This document shows, piece after piece, positions 1 through 8,706 of a stretch of 64,000 bases of DNA. Where the stretch lies: positions 1,990,001 through 2,054,000 of the forward strand of contig CP053447.1 of the NCBI GenBank assembly GCA_013285425.1, written 5' to 3'. The notes below the pieces were generated by a model, which searched no databases, had not been told where the DNA came from, and saw only the letters and a program-made list of their open reading frames with translations. Numbering within the stretch: position 1 is the stretch's first letter; every line of letters starts with the position of its first letter. Source of the DNA: Ignavibacteriota bacterium (GTDB taxonomy: Bacteria > Bacteroidota > Ignavibacteria > Ignavibacteriales > Ignavibacteriaceae). A program made the translations under genes and the position numbers.

Positions 1-647
1 TTTTCAGGGTCATAAGATACTTCAAGATCTTTTACCGGTATATCAGATTCTTCATCTTCCCAATCATATCTTTTAGACGGATCAACTTTTCTAAAAATAA
101 AAGCAAGAAAAATCCCAACGATAGCACCAAATAAATGTGATTCCCATGAAACATTTTGTTTACCGGGTAAAACTCCCCATATCAAACTTCCATAAAGAAA
201 TACAACAACTAAAGCTAATGCAATTGAACGGTTATCTTTTCTGAATAAACCACTGAAAAATAAGAATGATATGAATCCATAAATAATTCCACTTGCGCCG
301 ATATGATATGCTTCTCTCCCAAAAATCCAAACAAGAATTCCTGTGCCAAAATAAATAATGAATAAAGATTTGTAGGCAACTTTCGGATAAAAATAAAAAA
401 TGCTTAATCCTAAAACTATCAAAGGCGCAGTATTTGAAATAAGATGTGAATAATCAGCGTGAATCAAAGGTGAAACAATAATTCCTAATAATCCTTTAAA
501 ATGTCTTGGATAAATTCCATAACTGCTAAGATTTATATTTATTAAAACTGAAAGAGTGTGAATAACCCATAATATAATCGGGAAAAGAAGCGGGGTTATA
601 ATTTTTGATAATATATGTTTTTCATCTTTTGTTGTAACTGTTTCCAT
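1..647 (-). CDS. Rhomboid family intramembrane serine protease (C-terminus cut by window edge)
   Basis: A reading frame opens with ATG at 647 and runs off the left edge after about 215 residues. The translation is a multi-pass membrane protein. It has the rhomboid catalytic serine in GASGIIYG (about residues 117-123) and the catalytic histidine in SWESHLFGA (about residue 171), on separate membrane segments. A conserved HLISN element near residue 68 fits the family's first membrane helix. Rhomboids cut substrate transmembrane helices inside the membrane; the substrate here is unknown. After the last helix comes an acidic cytoplasmic tail containing DWEDEES, which continues out of the window. 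The gene is upstream-isolated, with a terminator-like hairpin at 721-748 separating it from the next gene. Confidence 0.9.
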   Translation of the reverse strand, partial: METVTTKDEKHILSKIITPLLFPIILWVIHTLSVLININLSSYGIYPRHFKGLLGIIVSPLIHADYSHLISNTAPLIVLGLSIFYFYPKVAYKSLFIIYFGTGILVWIFGREAYHIGASGIIYGFISFLFFSGLFRKDNRSIALALVVVFLYGSLIWGVLPGKQNVSWESHLFGAIVGIFLAFIFRKVDPSKRYDWEDEESDIPVKDLEVSYDPE

Positions 648-720
648 TGATTATCATTTTTTCATTCTTATGCAAATATAATAATTTGTAATTCTAATCT
701 TAGAGATAAACCAATAAAAA

Positions 721-748
721 GCCTCATCTAAGCTTACATAGATGAGGC
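721..748 (-). terminator. Rho-independent terminator after the T9SS-type secreted protein
   Basis: Two perfectly complementary 10-base arms, GCCTCATCTA and TAGATGAGGC, enclose an 8-base loop. On the minus strand the stem is followed by TTTTTATTG. It sits about 50 bases downstream of the stop codon of the secreted protein gene at 800-1870, so it most likely ends that transcript. Confidence 0.75.
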
Positions 749-799
749 ATAATTATTTTAATGTGAAATTTTTTCTTTCATATATTATCAATTAACCTA

Positions 800-1870
800 T
801 CAACGAAGAAGAATCATTTTCTTTGTTTGGGTAAATGAGCCTGCCATCAGTTTATAGAAATAAATACCGCTTGCAAGTTGGGAGCTGCTGAAATTTACTT
901 CATGTCTGCCTGCTGTTTTTTGTTCGTTTACAAGAACTGCAGCTTCATTCCCTAATGCATCATAAATTTTTAGAGTTACAAAAGAACTTTGAGGAATGCT
1001 GTAACTGATTGTTGTGATCGGATTAAACGGATTTGGATAATTCTGTTCAAGTGTAAAATTATCTGATATTATTACTTCATCTTCAACACTAACAATATCA
1101 TTAGTAAGTCTAATATCAAGTCCAGGGATAGAAAATGGATCAACACCAAGCATTGTAAGATTATCAACATATTGCCCCGGTACGATATCCTGAACAATCC
1201 AATTATCAGGGGCAATCCAGACAGTATCATTTAATGTTAGCAGCTCAACTACATTGTATGATAATATCTTCCATTGTAACAAAAACTTTTTGCAATTCAT
1301 ATCACCAAGAACTGTTGATATAGTCTGATCATTTAATCTGCTACCGGAATATTTGAATCTGAACGGAACATTCAGTGAGCCGATAGTTATTACGGTATCT
1401 TTTTGTATTAAAGTATATGGTGTATTTACCGGTGAAGCAAACCTGTAATAGTCATACCATGCCTGCAGAGAAGTAAAGAAATTTAAGAAGCTAAAATTCT
1501 GAGTTAGTCCAAGTGAATCCAGAGAGATTAAAAATCCCTTAATACCTTCAACGTTGTAATAACTATATCCGGTTGTTCCTTCGGTACTGTAAAATAATGA
1601 ATCCTGAAAAGGCAGAAGCTTAATATTCTGCAGAGCTCCGGATTTTGTTAAAACAATATCTGCTGATCTTCCCTGATAATCAGCAATGGATTCAAATCTA
1701 TCCATTCTGTAAAATGCTGCTTCATTTATAGGATTACTGGCTGAATCCAATGGAATCACTTTATACTTCCATTCAAATCCGGTTTGTGCTGGAAAATAAC
1801 CGCTTGCCTGTTGTGCAATCGTATTTCCGATGAATAATAAAACTATTAACAAAGAAATATGTTTTTTCAT
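800..1870 (-). CDS. Secreted protein of unknown function with T9SS C-terminal sorting domain
   Basis: The 356-residue protein starts with a classic signal peptide (MKKHISLLIVLLFIGNTIAQ). The last ~85 residues form a type IX secretion-type sorting tail: NYPNPFNP near residue 278, then a beta-sandwich ending KKMILLR. The middle ~250 residues are rich in aromatic and beta-prone residues and match no family I recognise. By analogy with other proteins carrying this tail, it should cross the outer membrane and be released or surface-anchored. The start is supported by GAGG just upstream of the ATG. It is monocistronic, with a terminator at 721-748 and 120 bases of A+T-rich spacer on the other side. 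The T9SS machinery itself is not in the window. Confidence 0.85.
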   Translation of the reverse strand: MKKHISLLIVLLFIGNTIAQQASGYFPAQTGFEWKYKVIPLDSASNPINEAAFYRMDRFESIADYQGRSADIVLTKSGALQNIKLLPFQDSLFYSTEGTTGYSYYNVEGIKGFLISLDSLGLTQNFSFLNFFTSLQAWYDYYRFASPVNTPYTLIQKDTVITIGSLNVPFRFKYSGSRLNDQTISTVLGDMNCKKFLLQWKILSYNVVELLTLNDTVWIAPDNWIVQDIVPGQYVDNLTMLGVDPFSIPGLDIRLTNDIVSVEDEVIISDNFTLEQNYPNPFNPITTISYSIPQSSFVTLKIYDALGNEAAVLVNEQKTAGRHEVNFSSSQLASGIYFYKLMAGSFTQTKKMILLR

Positions 1871-1990
1871 TTAGCTGCCTCTTTAAAATATTTTTAAACC
1901 AAATGAACTCTAACCATCTTATTGAATTTTATTTTACAATAAATTCCAAATTAAAATTGAAAATTACAAGACCGTTAATTATAGATAAGC

Positions 1991-4180
1991 TTAAAACGCT
2001 AAGTTAAATCCCAGAGAAAAATTTCTAATCGGTCTGATATTGCCCATAAGCTCTACATAGTTGTAATTGAAAATATTCTTAATGTTCAGATAGATATTTA
2101 ATGGTAAGCCTGCAGATAAAAAATCATATCCAAATTTCAGATCGGTTGTGTAAACCGGAACGCGTAATTCTCCATCAACTATAATTCCCAGATCAATAAG
2201 TTCTTCATCTATCTCTTCAACTTTGCTGGAATATCTGAAGTTAATTTCAGCTTCAAAATTCCATTTTCTAAAATCAACACTCGAATAAAAAATATGCCGC
2301 GGACGGTAGCGCAGTGCTAGTCCTGTTCTGAGATCTCTTGCCCACAAATATGTATAATTAAATTGCAGTGTAAGTTGGCCAGGAAGAATGCTAATTGAAG
2401 CATTTGTTTCAAAACCCTGTATTCTCGCTCTTACAAGATTAGTAAAAACAACTTTACCATCTTTTGGATCAATTCCCGGCTCAATCATATCATAATACTC
2501 ATTATTGAAAATTGCTAAATCTAAATTGAGCGGATTAAACGGAGAATAATTCAGCCCTGATTCAATTGTCAGATTGTGTTCGGATTTTATATTTGGATTT
2601 GGTTTAATAGTAATACCGCTGGTTGAAGTTGAAGTGAAAGCTTCTGAAAGAGCCGGTGCTCTGAATCCTATTCCGAGTGATGATCTTAAAACTAAATTAT
2701 TAAATATCTTGTAATTAAAACCAAGTTTTGGAGATACAGAACCGGATGCTTTCAGTGAATCAAGTCTGCTGTAATCATATCTTACTCCAATACTGGTAAT
2801 AAGCGAAGATGAAAAACTAATATCTGCAACAGAATAAATACCCAAGCCAACTGCTTTGGGATTTCCAAAGAGACTTGAATTAACTATTGAGTAGCTGCCT
2901 TCTACACCGCCTGTCAGTACAATAAAATCGGTTATGTTGGTATTTAATTGGACTTCCCCTCTGTACAGATTAGATGTTGATTCATTTGGATTAATTTCAT
3001 TGTCTGTAAAATAATTCCGGTAATAGCTTGCTTTAATGTTAAGAAGATATTTATCATTGATTAAATTTTTATATATCAGACCAAATAAATAACGGTTAAC
3101 TTCAATTCGATCATTCGTGTTTTTATCAGGTACAACTAAAGCATTTCTTGAATCCTTCCAATAAAGGAATTGACCGGCACGCTTATAAAAAGTGTTAGCA
3201 AGAAAAGTAAGCGATGTAACCGGAGAAAAATCATAAACTGTTTTAATAAAACCGATATACTTTTTATAATCATTATCCTTCCTGTAGCTTGATTCTTCAA
3301 GTCGTGAAAATGAAACATTGAAACCAAGATTACCAATTCTATTTGAATGAGAAAGAGTTAGTCCGTTAAAAGGTCTTCGTTTACCAGACCAATTCCATTC
3401 GGGATAATAGGGTTTATCATAAATTCCATAAAATCCGTTTAAGATTGTTAATGGTTTTTCAGAAATATCTCTTGTTAAGCAATTTACAACTCCGCCAATT
3501 GCCGAAGAACCATATAATGAACTTGCAGCGCCTTTAATTATTTCCACTCTCTGAATTTCCAGAACCGGTATCATTTCCCAAACAATTTCACCTGTATCGC
3601 CTGTATAAAAAGGTAATCCGTCAATAGCAAGTAAAGCCCTCGATCCTGTTCCTCTGCTGTATCCGCTTGAACCTCTTATACTGATCTGATCTTCAGTCAT
3701 AGTTACTCCTGGTACAAAACGAACAGCATCAGCAAGATTACTGAAATTTCTTTCCGCAAATTTATTACCAGATATTATCTCTGCACTAACCGGCAGATCG
3801 GATTTTTTCTGTTCATACTTTCCTGCTGTTACCAGAACTTCCTCGGATTGAATAACCGATTCTTTCAATTCTATGTTCAGAACAATTGATTGATTCTGAA
3901 TAGCTATATTTTCTTTGATTAGCTTTTTATACCCGATTGATGAAAACTCCAATGTATAAATACCATTCTTCAGCCCTGATATCCTGTAATTTCCTTTTAG
4001 ATCTGAAGCAGTACCAATATTTGTGTTAAGGATAACTACATTAACTCCAGGAATTGGTTTTAAATTTAAATCAGTAACAATTCCGCTGATACTATATGTC
4101 TGTGCGATTAGGTTATCTGTATTTGTAAACAAGACTATTATTATGAAGACAGAAAGGATTTTTACAAAGTCCTTTTTCAA
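1991..4180 (-). CDS. TonB-dependent outer-membrane receptor
   Basis: This 729-residue protein has a signal peptide (about 1-26), a carboxypeptidase-regulatory-like beta-sandwich (about 30-105, VTDLNLKPIPGVNV), a TonB-box-like EEVLVTAGK, a plug domain with IRGSSGYSRG and EIIKGAASSLYGSSAIGGVV, and a long 22-strand-type barrel ending in an aromatic F. Such receptors import large scarce ligands (siderophores, cobalamin, glycans) using TonB energy; the ligand cannot be told from sequence. No SusD-like partner is adjacent. The start is TTG, and TTGA overlaps the stop of the upstream lipoprotein, indicating translational coupling. That lipoprotein may be a surface accessory of this receptor (inference). 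Confidence 0.92.
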   Translation of the reverse strand: MKKDFVKILSVFIIIVLFTNTDNLIAQTYSISGIVTDLNLKPIPGVNVVILNTNIGTASDLKGNYRISGLKNGIYTLEFSSIGYKKLIKENIAIQNQSIVLNIELKESVIQSEEVLVTAGKYEQKKSDLPVSAEIISGNKFAERNFSNLADAVRFVPGVTMTEDQISIRGSSGYSRGTGSRALLAIDGLPFYTGDTGEIVWEMIPVLEIQRVEIIKGAASSLYGSSAIGGVVNCLTRDISEKPLTILNGFYGIYDKPYYPEWNWSGKRRPFNGLTLSHSNRIGNLGFNVSFSRLEESSYRKDNDYKKYIGFIKTVYDFSPVTSLTFLANTFYKRAGQFLYWKDSRNALVVPDKNTNDRIEVNRYLFGLIYKNLINDKYLLNIKASYYRNYFTDNEINPNESTSNLYRGEVQLNTNITDFIVLTGGVEGSYSIVNSSLFGNPKAVGLGIYSVADISFSSSLITSIGVRYDYSRLDSLKASGSVSPKLGFNYKIFNNLVLRSSLGIGFRAPALSEAFTSTSTSGITIKPNPNIKSEHNLTIESGLNYSPFNPLNLDLAIFNNEYYDMIEPGIDPKDGKVVFTNLVRARIQGFETNASISILPGQLTLQFNYTYLWARDLRTGLALRYRPRHIFYSSVDFRKWNFEAEINFRYSSKVEEIDEELIDLGIIVDGELRVPVYTTDLKFGYDFLSAGLPLNIYLNIKNIFNYNYVELMGNIRPIRNFSLGFNLAF

Positions 4181-4725
4181 TTTCCACCTGGCGGTTGTGG
4201 AGGCGGGTTCTTAAAGTCAACATTGATATTAATATTTTTAACGAATGTGCTGTCAGGAATTATCAATACTCCCGGTACAGTTGTATCATTATCCGTATAG
4301 TAAACTCCTGAAACAAACCAATCTTTTCTTGCGAGAGATAAATTTTCAGTTGATTGCTGAACTACTGCCACATAAAAATACGAACCGGAAGAGAAAACAC
4401 CCGGAGTTGCAGGTATATAAGCAGAATCAAGTGAACTAAATTCATGTTTCTGAACACCAAGTGGTATTTCTTTACTTAGAAATTTAAGATTTAATACCGT
4501 AAAATCGCTATCAGATTTTAATGGATTTTTAAAGATGACCAGAAATGATCTCTTAATACTATCTGGCCACTCACTAATAAATCTTATTGTTCCGCTAAAA
4601 CCGGGCGGTGATTTTAATATTGCCTTCGGTTCAATTCCATGATCACTGCAGGCAGCAGTTAGCAAAACAAATAACAGGATACCATGTCTTATCTTAAAGT
4701 ATTTTATGAATTTTATAAAACACAT
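4177..4725 (-). CDS. Hypothetical lipoprotein coupled to the TonB receptor
   Basis: This 182-residue protein has an N-terminal hydrophobic stretch ending in a lipobox-like LTAAC (Cys about residue 26), so it is probably a lipoprotein. The rest looks beta-rich and ends in a proline-rich PPPQPPGG tail. I do not recognise a family. Its stop codon overlaps the TTG start of the TonB receptor, so both are probably made together. A role as an accessory binding protein for the receptor is a guess from context. The N-terminus before the hydrophobic segment is unusually long and basic for a lipoprotein, so the true start could be slightly downstream, but no better ATG is visible. Confidence 0.7.
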   Translation of the reverse strand: MCFIKFIKYFKIRHGILLFVLLTAACSDHGIEPKAILKSPPGFSGTIRFISEWPDSIKRSFLVIFKNPLKSDSDFTVLNLKFLSKEIPLGVQKHEFSSLDSAYIPATPGVFSSGSYFYVAVVQQSTENLSLARKDWFVSGVYYTDNDTTVPGVLIIPDSTFVKNININVDFKNPPPQPPGGN

Positions 4726-4743
4726 AAGACAATTTTAAATTAG

Positions 4744-4941
4744 TCAATCGTTATGCTGAGCAGGGGGAATCTTTTCAGCACCTTTTAATTTCCCGATAAG
4801 CTGTTCGGGATGATGAATTAACATCGGAAGACAATATGAACATATATACATCTGTTTAGTTGAATAGTTTAATGAGATAAGCGGAATCTCATTTTCAGTT
4901 CTATTACAACTTAGACAATTTTTTATTACCTGGTTTTCCAT
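4744..4941 (-). CDS. Small zinc-ribbon-like protein
   Basis: This 65-residue protein has two CxxC knuckles, CLSC near residue 9 and CSYC near residue 34, separated by about 22 residues. The pattern resembles the four-cysteine zinc-binding domain at the N-terminus of ClpX, but there is no ATPase part. It is cytosolic by composition, with no signal peptide. It lies 18 bases upstream of the lipoprotein and 7 bases downstream of the NTF2-like lipoprotein gene, so it is probably cotranscribed with them. The four cysteines and tight spacing argue that it is a real gene. Function unknown. Confidence 0.6.
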   Translation of the reverse strand: MENQVIKNCLSCNRTENEIPLISLNYSTKQMYICSYCLPMLIHHPEQLIGKLKGAEKIPPAQHND

Positions 4942-4948
4942 ATTAGTT

Positions 4949-5479
4949 TTACCTTATTTGTTGATTTGAGAGATATTCGGTTTTAAATAATTTCCATTTT
5001 CCATTTTCTTTTTTCATATGATGAATGCCGGTTATTCTTGTTGGCGGAAATCCATCTCCCTTAATAGCACGGGTGGTTTGCTTATAGTAAACCTTTGCTT
5101 CATCACCATTTACTTCCAGAACTTTTGTTTGTTCAAGATCGAACTTCATATCATAGTTGGCAAATATAAAATCCATCCCCTGAATAGTTGAATTTATCTG
5201 CGGAGAATCTTTGTGCATTGTTTTTAAAACTCTTTTTTTATCTTCTGCTTCAGTAGCTGCAATATTCTCTTTAATAACTGCGATAATTTCATCGGCATCC
5301 TCAGTATCCACAACAGATTTATTTTGATTCTGAGTTTGTTGTTGTTCCTGCTTTGGCGGAAGAAAATAATTTTCCTGTTGAATCCGGACCGGCTTATCTT
5401 TCTGTTCTTCAGATTTACAGCCAAAAAACAACACTGATAAAAGTAAACAGGATAATGTGAATTTAATTTTATTACTCAT
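4949..5479 (-). CDS. Lipoprotein with NTF2/SnoaL-like domain
   Basis: Counting from ATG at 5479, the protein is 176 residues. It has a signal peptide with lipobox LFFGC (Cys21), a glutamine-rich linker (about 30-55), and a C-terminal alpha+beta region whose pattern (helical DEIIAVIKENIAATEAED, then strands KVYYKQTTRAI and KWKLFKTEY) suggests a SnoaL/NTF2-type cone. This fold is used by many secreted binding or stress proteins, so no reaction can be assigned. A start at 5509 is also open, but it would overlap the upstream DUF1028 gene by 38 bases and put charged residues before the signal peptide; 5479 overlaps by only 8. Confidence 0.7.
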   Translation of the reverse strand: MSNKIKFTLSCLLLSVLFFGCKSEEQKDKPVRIQQENYFLPPKQEQQQTQNQNKSVVDTEDADEIIAVIKENIAATEAEDKKRVLKTMHKDSPQINSTIQGMDFIFANYDMKFDLEQTKVLEVNGDEAKVYYKQTTRAIKGDGFPPTRITGIHHMKKENGKWKLFKTEYLSNQQIR

Positions 5480-6467
5480 TAACTGACAATATTTTTTTAA
5501 GTTCTTCATTAGTTACATTTAACAGACCGCTTGGTACCAATCTCGGAGTAAGAGCTTTCCAGTTTTTATCAGACGAAAAAATCTCATTAAACATCGGTAA
5601 AGATTTCTCAATCTCACCATTATTTACAAGAGCGACTGCCGTCCAGAATTTCATCTCAAGATTATCAGGAAACATCTGCATTGCTGAATTATATTCATGC
5701 ATTGCAAGTTTTATATCATTTTTTTCAACAGCAAGATCTCCGCTATTCATATGCTCATAAGCCCGGTAAACTGTTAACAATCTTTTTATTTCCTTAACAG
5801 GTTCAGGATGATCTTCAACCCGAAGGTCTATTAATCTATCTTCCCAAAGATTTCCGGTTGCATTGCCTCTTACAACAAGCAGACAAGCCGATTGTTTACC
5901 TCTAATATCACCGCCTTCATTCTGAGCTGCCTCTAATGCTGCAACCAATCTTTCTGCTAATGGGCTATCAGAATTCTCGAAAGCTTTTGCCATCGCATCC
6001 CAAACTGTATTACTCAGCATCATATTAGCCTGAACTGAATATCCGCTGCCAATATAATGTCCTGCTTCAGAAATACATTTTGATCCAGTAAAAGCAAATG
6101 AATTTCCCTTTGCATCAACTATTGCAAGCTGTCTTAATTCACTGCCTTCATCTGTTGATATTAATAATTCAACTACCTCCTTAGCAGTCATTCCCTTTTT
6201 TAACAGTTCCAGTCCCCGCGGACCAAATGAAGGATTAACAAAAGATTGTGTTGCAACAACACCAACTCCAGCTTCACCCCAGGCAACAATAGAACCAACT
6301 GAAAACCAATGCGATTGAACTGCAACACCCATTTCACCTGTCTGCGGATCACTGGCAACAATTGAATAAGTGTGAGCTAATGGTTCTGAGCCATAAAATA
6401 TTTGAGCAAATGATTGAATACTGAAGAAAGAAAAAAACAGATAAACATAAATAATAAGACTTTTCAA
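5472..6467 (-). CDS. Secreted DUF1028 family protein with TPR-like tail
   Basis: The 331-residue protein has a signal peptide (about 1-21), then a DUF1028 domain: HTYSIVASDPQTGEMGVAVQ, the GVGVVATQSFVNPSFG motif, and the GYSVQANMML and DSPLAERL regions. DUF1028 proteins belong to the Ntn-hydrolase-like superfamily, with unproved activity. After residue ~225 there is an extension with two TPR-like helical hairpins (AMHEYNSAMQMFPDNLEMKF). The start codon is TTG with GAGGT about eight bases upstream. It is exported to the periplasm or beyond. It is cotranscribed with the NTF2-like lipoprotein, whose start overlaps its 3' end. Confidence 0.85.
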   Translation of the reverse strand: MKSLIIYVYLFFSFFSIQSFAQIFYGSEPLAHTYSIVASDPQTGEMGVAVQSHWFSVGSIVAWGEAGVGVVATQSFVNPSFGPRGLELLKKGMTAKEVVELLISTDEGSELRQLAIVDAKGNSFAFTGSKCISEAGHYIGSGYSVQANMMLSNTVWDAMAKAFENSDSPLAERLVAALEAAQNEGGDIRGKQSACLLVVRGNATGNLWEDRLIDLRVEDHPEPVKEIKRLLTVYRAYEHMNSGDLAVEKNDIKLAMHEYNSAMQMFPDNLEMKFWTAVALVNNGEIEKSLPMFNEIFSSDKNWKALTPRLVPSGLLNVTNEELKKILSVNE

Positions 6468-6599
6468 AATGCTACCTCATAAATTTAATGATATCACACT
6501 TCGACTTTTATCAAAGTGATGAATTGTTATTAATTTACTTTAATTTCTTCCTGAGCAATGGTGAAGAATAACTAATCTTAAAAAAAATTCTTACAAAAT

Positions 6600-8471
6600 T
6601 TAATTTAATATCCTAAACACAACATTGCTTGGATAATCTTTACTGTGATAAATTTTAATGTTCGCTTTTATAAATTTATCCTTATCAGCATTGTAAATAT
6701 CACAAAAAGTATTTGGATTTACATCAAAGAACGGGAAATAAGATGATGAAACCTGAATCATGATTTTGTGTCCGGTTTTAAAAGTATGAAACGCATCATT
6801 AAGATTAAATTTTACTTCGGTTACTTTATTAGGAATAAATGGTTCAGGATGTTCGTAGCTATTTCTGAATTTACCGCGCATTATTTCCGTTCTTACTAAT
6901 CTTTCATAACCGCCCATTTTAACAAAAGCAGGATTTGGATTCGGATCTTTTTCATTATCAGGATATACATCAATTACCTTGACAACAAAATCTGCATCCG
7001 TTCCTGTTGTTGAAACGAACAAATCAGCAATTATCTGTCCTGCAATTGTAACATCTTCTTTTAACGGTTCAGTTGTAAATGTTAAAACATCAGGTCTCGT
7101 TGAAGCATATCTTTGATCTTCAATTAAGTGCAGGCGATTGTAAAACTCTTTCGAATCCTGAAACTTTGCCGTATAAGGAACAGGATTAAACGGATCACTT
7201 AAATATTCAGAATATGAAACTGATTTAGCAGGTGTTTTATCACTCAGCTTTTCTTCATCATAAAAATAATACTTTACTTCGGTACTTCCGTTTGGCGGCC
7301 AGATTTCAAAATTGTTCCATTCATTTTTCCCGGTATCAAAAACATAAGCATCATTCAAGTTTAAAGGAGATTCTCCTTTTAGATAATGCTTAAAGAAAGG
7401 TAAAAGAATTTCATTACGATAATAGTCAGCGGAATTTCCGCCAAAATAAAAATCACCAAGTGAATCTCCTTTAGCCCAAATCCATGCTCCATGTGTCCAG
7501 GGACCCATTACCAATCTAGAATTATTTGATCTATCATTTTCTTCTATTGCTTTATATATGTGAAGTGCACCATACAAATCTTCAGCATCATACCATCCCC
7601 CGACTAATAATATTGCAGGCTTTATATTTTTCAAATGCTGCAGATTACTTCTTGATTTCCAGTAGTAATCATAAGTTCCGTGTGTCATCATTGTATCCCA
7701 GAAAGGAATTCTATTTTTCAGAATTTCTTCATTCAATTTTTTTATCGGAGTATGATTTTTGAAAAAATTATATGCATCAGGCGAATCATATTCCGGTGCC
7801 GGCGGATATTTTGTTAAGGGTTCCGGTCTCGGGCTTCCAAAATATTTAAAAAAGTTAAATGACATTAAAACAGAAAAAGCACCGTTATGGTGCATATCAT
7901 CACCGATAAACCAATCCGAAATAGGTGCCTGCGGCGATGCGCAAATTAAATTTGGATGTGCATCTATACAGCCCATAATTGTATAAAATCCGGGATAAGA
8001 ATTTCCCCACATACCAACTTTTTTATTATTGTTATCAATATTGCTGATAAGCCACTCAATTGTATCATAGGTATCACTGCTTTCATCAATCTGCTTATCT
8101 TTTTTATTTGGGATATACGCCCGCATATTATCAAATTCACCCTCAGACATATATCTGCCGCGGACATCCTGCACAACAAAAATAAATCCTTCTTGTAAGA
8201 ATTTAATTGATGGTCCTAAAAATCCGGTAAATTTATCTTCGCCGTAAGGATTAGATGAATACGGAGTTCTCATCATTATTATGGGATATTGTTTTGATTT
8301 GTCTTTAGGTGAATAAACAGCGGTAAAAAGTTTCACTCCGTCGCGCATCTCAACCATATATTCTTTTTTATCATAATTATCCTTCACATAATCCTGCTGA
8401 GATTGTGTGCAGTTAGAGAATACTACTAATAATAAAATAATTGAAAAAGATGTTAGAATTTTTAGGTTCAT
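6600..8471 (-). CDS. CocE/NonD (X-Pro dipeptidyl-peptidase S15-like) hydrolase, lipoprotein
   Basis: This 623-residue alpha/beta hydrolase has a lipoprotein signal (VVFSNC, Cys about 21). The nucleophile serine sits in GMWGNSYPG (about residue 158), the acid in GGWYDAEDLYG and the histidine in GPWTHGAW, with a C-terminal jelly-roll domain typical of PepX_C. Relatives hydrolyse X-Pro dipeptides, cephalosporin or cocaine esters, or glutaryl amides; the substrate here is unknown, and periplasmic peptide scavenging is a reasonable guess. ATG at 8471, with GGA six bases upstream, is preferred over the in-frame TTG at 8477. It stands alone, with 130 bases to the next gene downstream and a divergent TauE gene upstream. 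Confidence 0.88.
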   Translation of the reverse strand: MNLKILTSFSIILLLVVFSNCTQSQQDYVKDNYDKKEYMVEMRDGVKLFTAVYSPKDKSKQYPIIMMRTPYSSNPYGEDKFTGFLGPSIKFLQEGFIFVVQDVRGRYMSEGEFDNMRAYIPNKKDKQIDESSDTYDTIEWLISNIDNNNKKVGMWGNSYPGFYTIMGCIDAHPNLICASPQAPISDWFIGDDMHHNGAFSVLMSFNFFKYFGSPRPEPLTKYPPAPEYDSPDAYNFFKNHTPIKKLNEEILKNRIPFWDTMMTHGTYDYYWKSRSNLQHLKNIKPAILLVGGWYDAEDLYGALHIYKAIEENDRSNNSRLVMGPWTHGAWIWAKGDSLGDFYFGGNSADYYRNEILLPFFKHYLKGESPLNLNDAYVFDTGKNEWNNFEIWPPNGSTEVKYYFYDEEKLSDKTPAKSVSYSEYLSDPFNPVPYTAKFQDSKEFYNRLHLIEDQRYASTRPDVLTFTTEPLKEDVTIAGQIIADLFVSTTGTDADFVVKVIDVYPDNEKDPNPNPAFVKMGGYERLVRTEIMRGKFRNSYEHPEPFIPNKVTEVKFNLNDAFHTFKTGHKIMIQVSSSYFPFFDVNPNTFCDIYNADKDKFIKANIKIYHSKDYPSNVVFRILN

Positions 8472-8518
8472 AAACAATCCAAATAAATAATTAATTCATA
8501 AACATTAAAAGTTAGCTC

Positions 8519-8545
8519 GTCAGTCTGAGTCTATCTTAGACTGAC
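8519..8545. repeat. Inverted repeat in a divergent intergenic region
   Basis: Arms GTCAGTCTGAG and CTTAGACTGAC are complementary over 11 bases with one mismatch, around the 5-base loop TCTAT. The repeat lies 48 bases upstream of the CocE-like gene and 160 bases upstream of the TauE gene. Neither side has a T-run, so it does not look like a terminator. It could be an operator or an RNA hairpin in the CocE leader. Confidence 0.4.
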
Positions 8546-8706
8546 ATTTGTTCAGGTTATATCACACTTCTACATACTCAGTGTTACAAAAGAATTTAAA
8601 TCCAAAATAAACTTAATACATGAATTAAAATGATTTAACTAAAATTCTTTTCCTGATTAAAATAAATTATTTTTACTTTAGTTAAAAAAGATTTTACAGG
8701 AACGGT

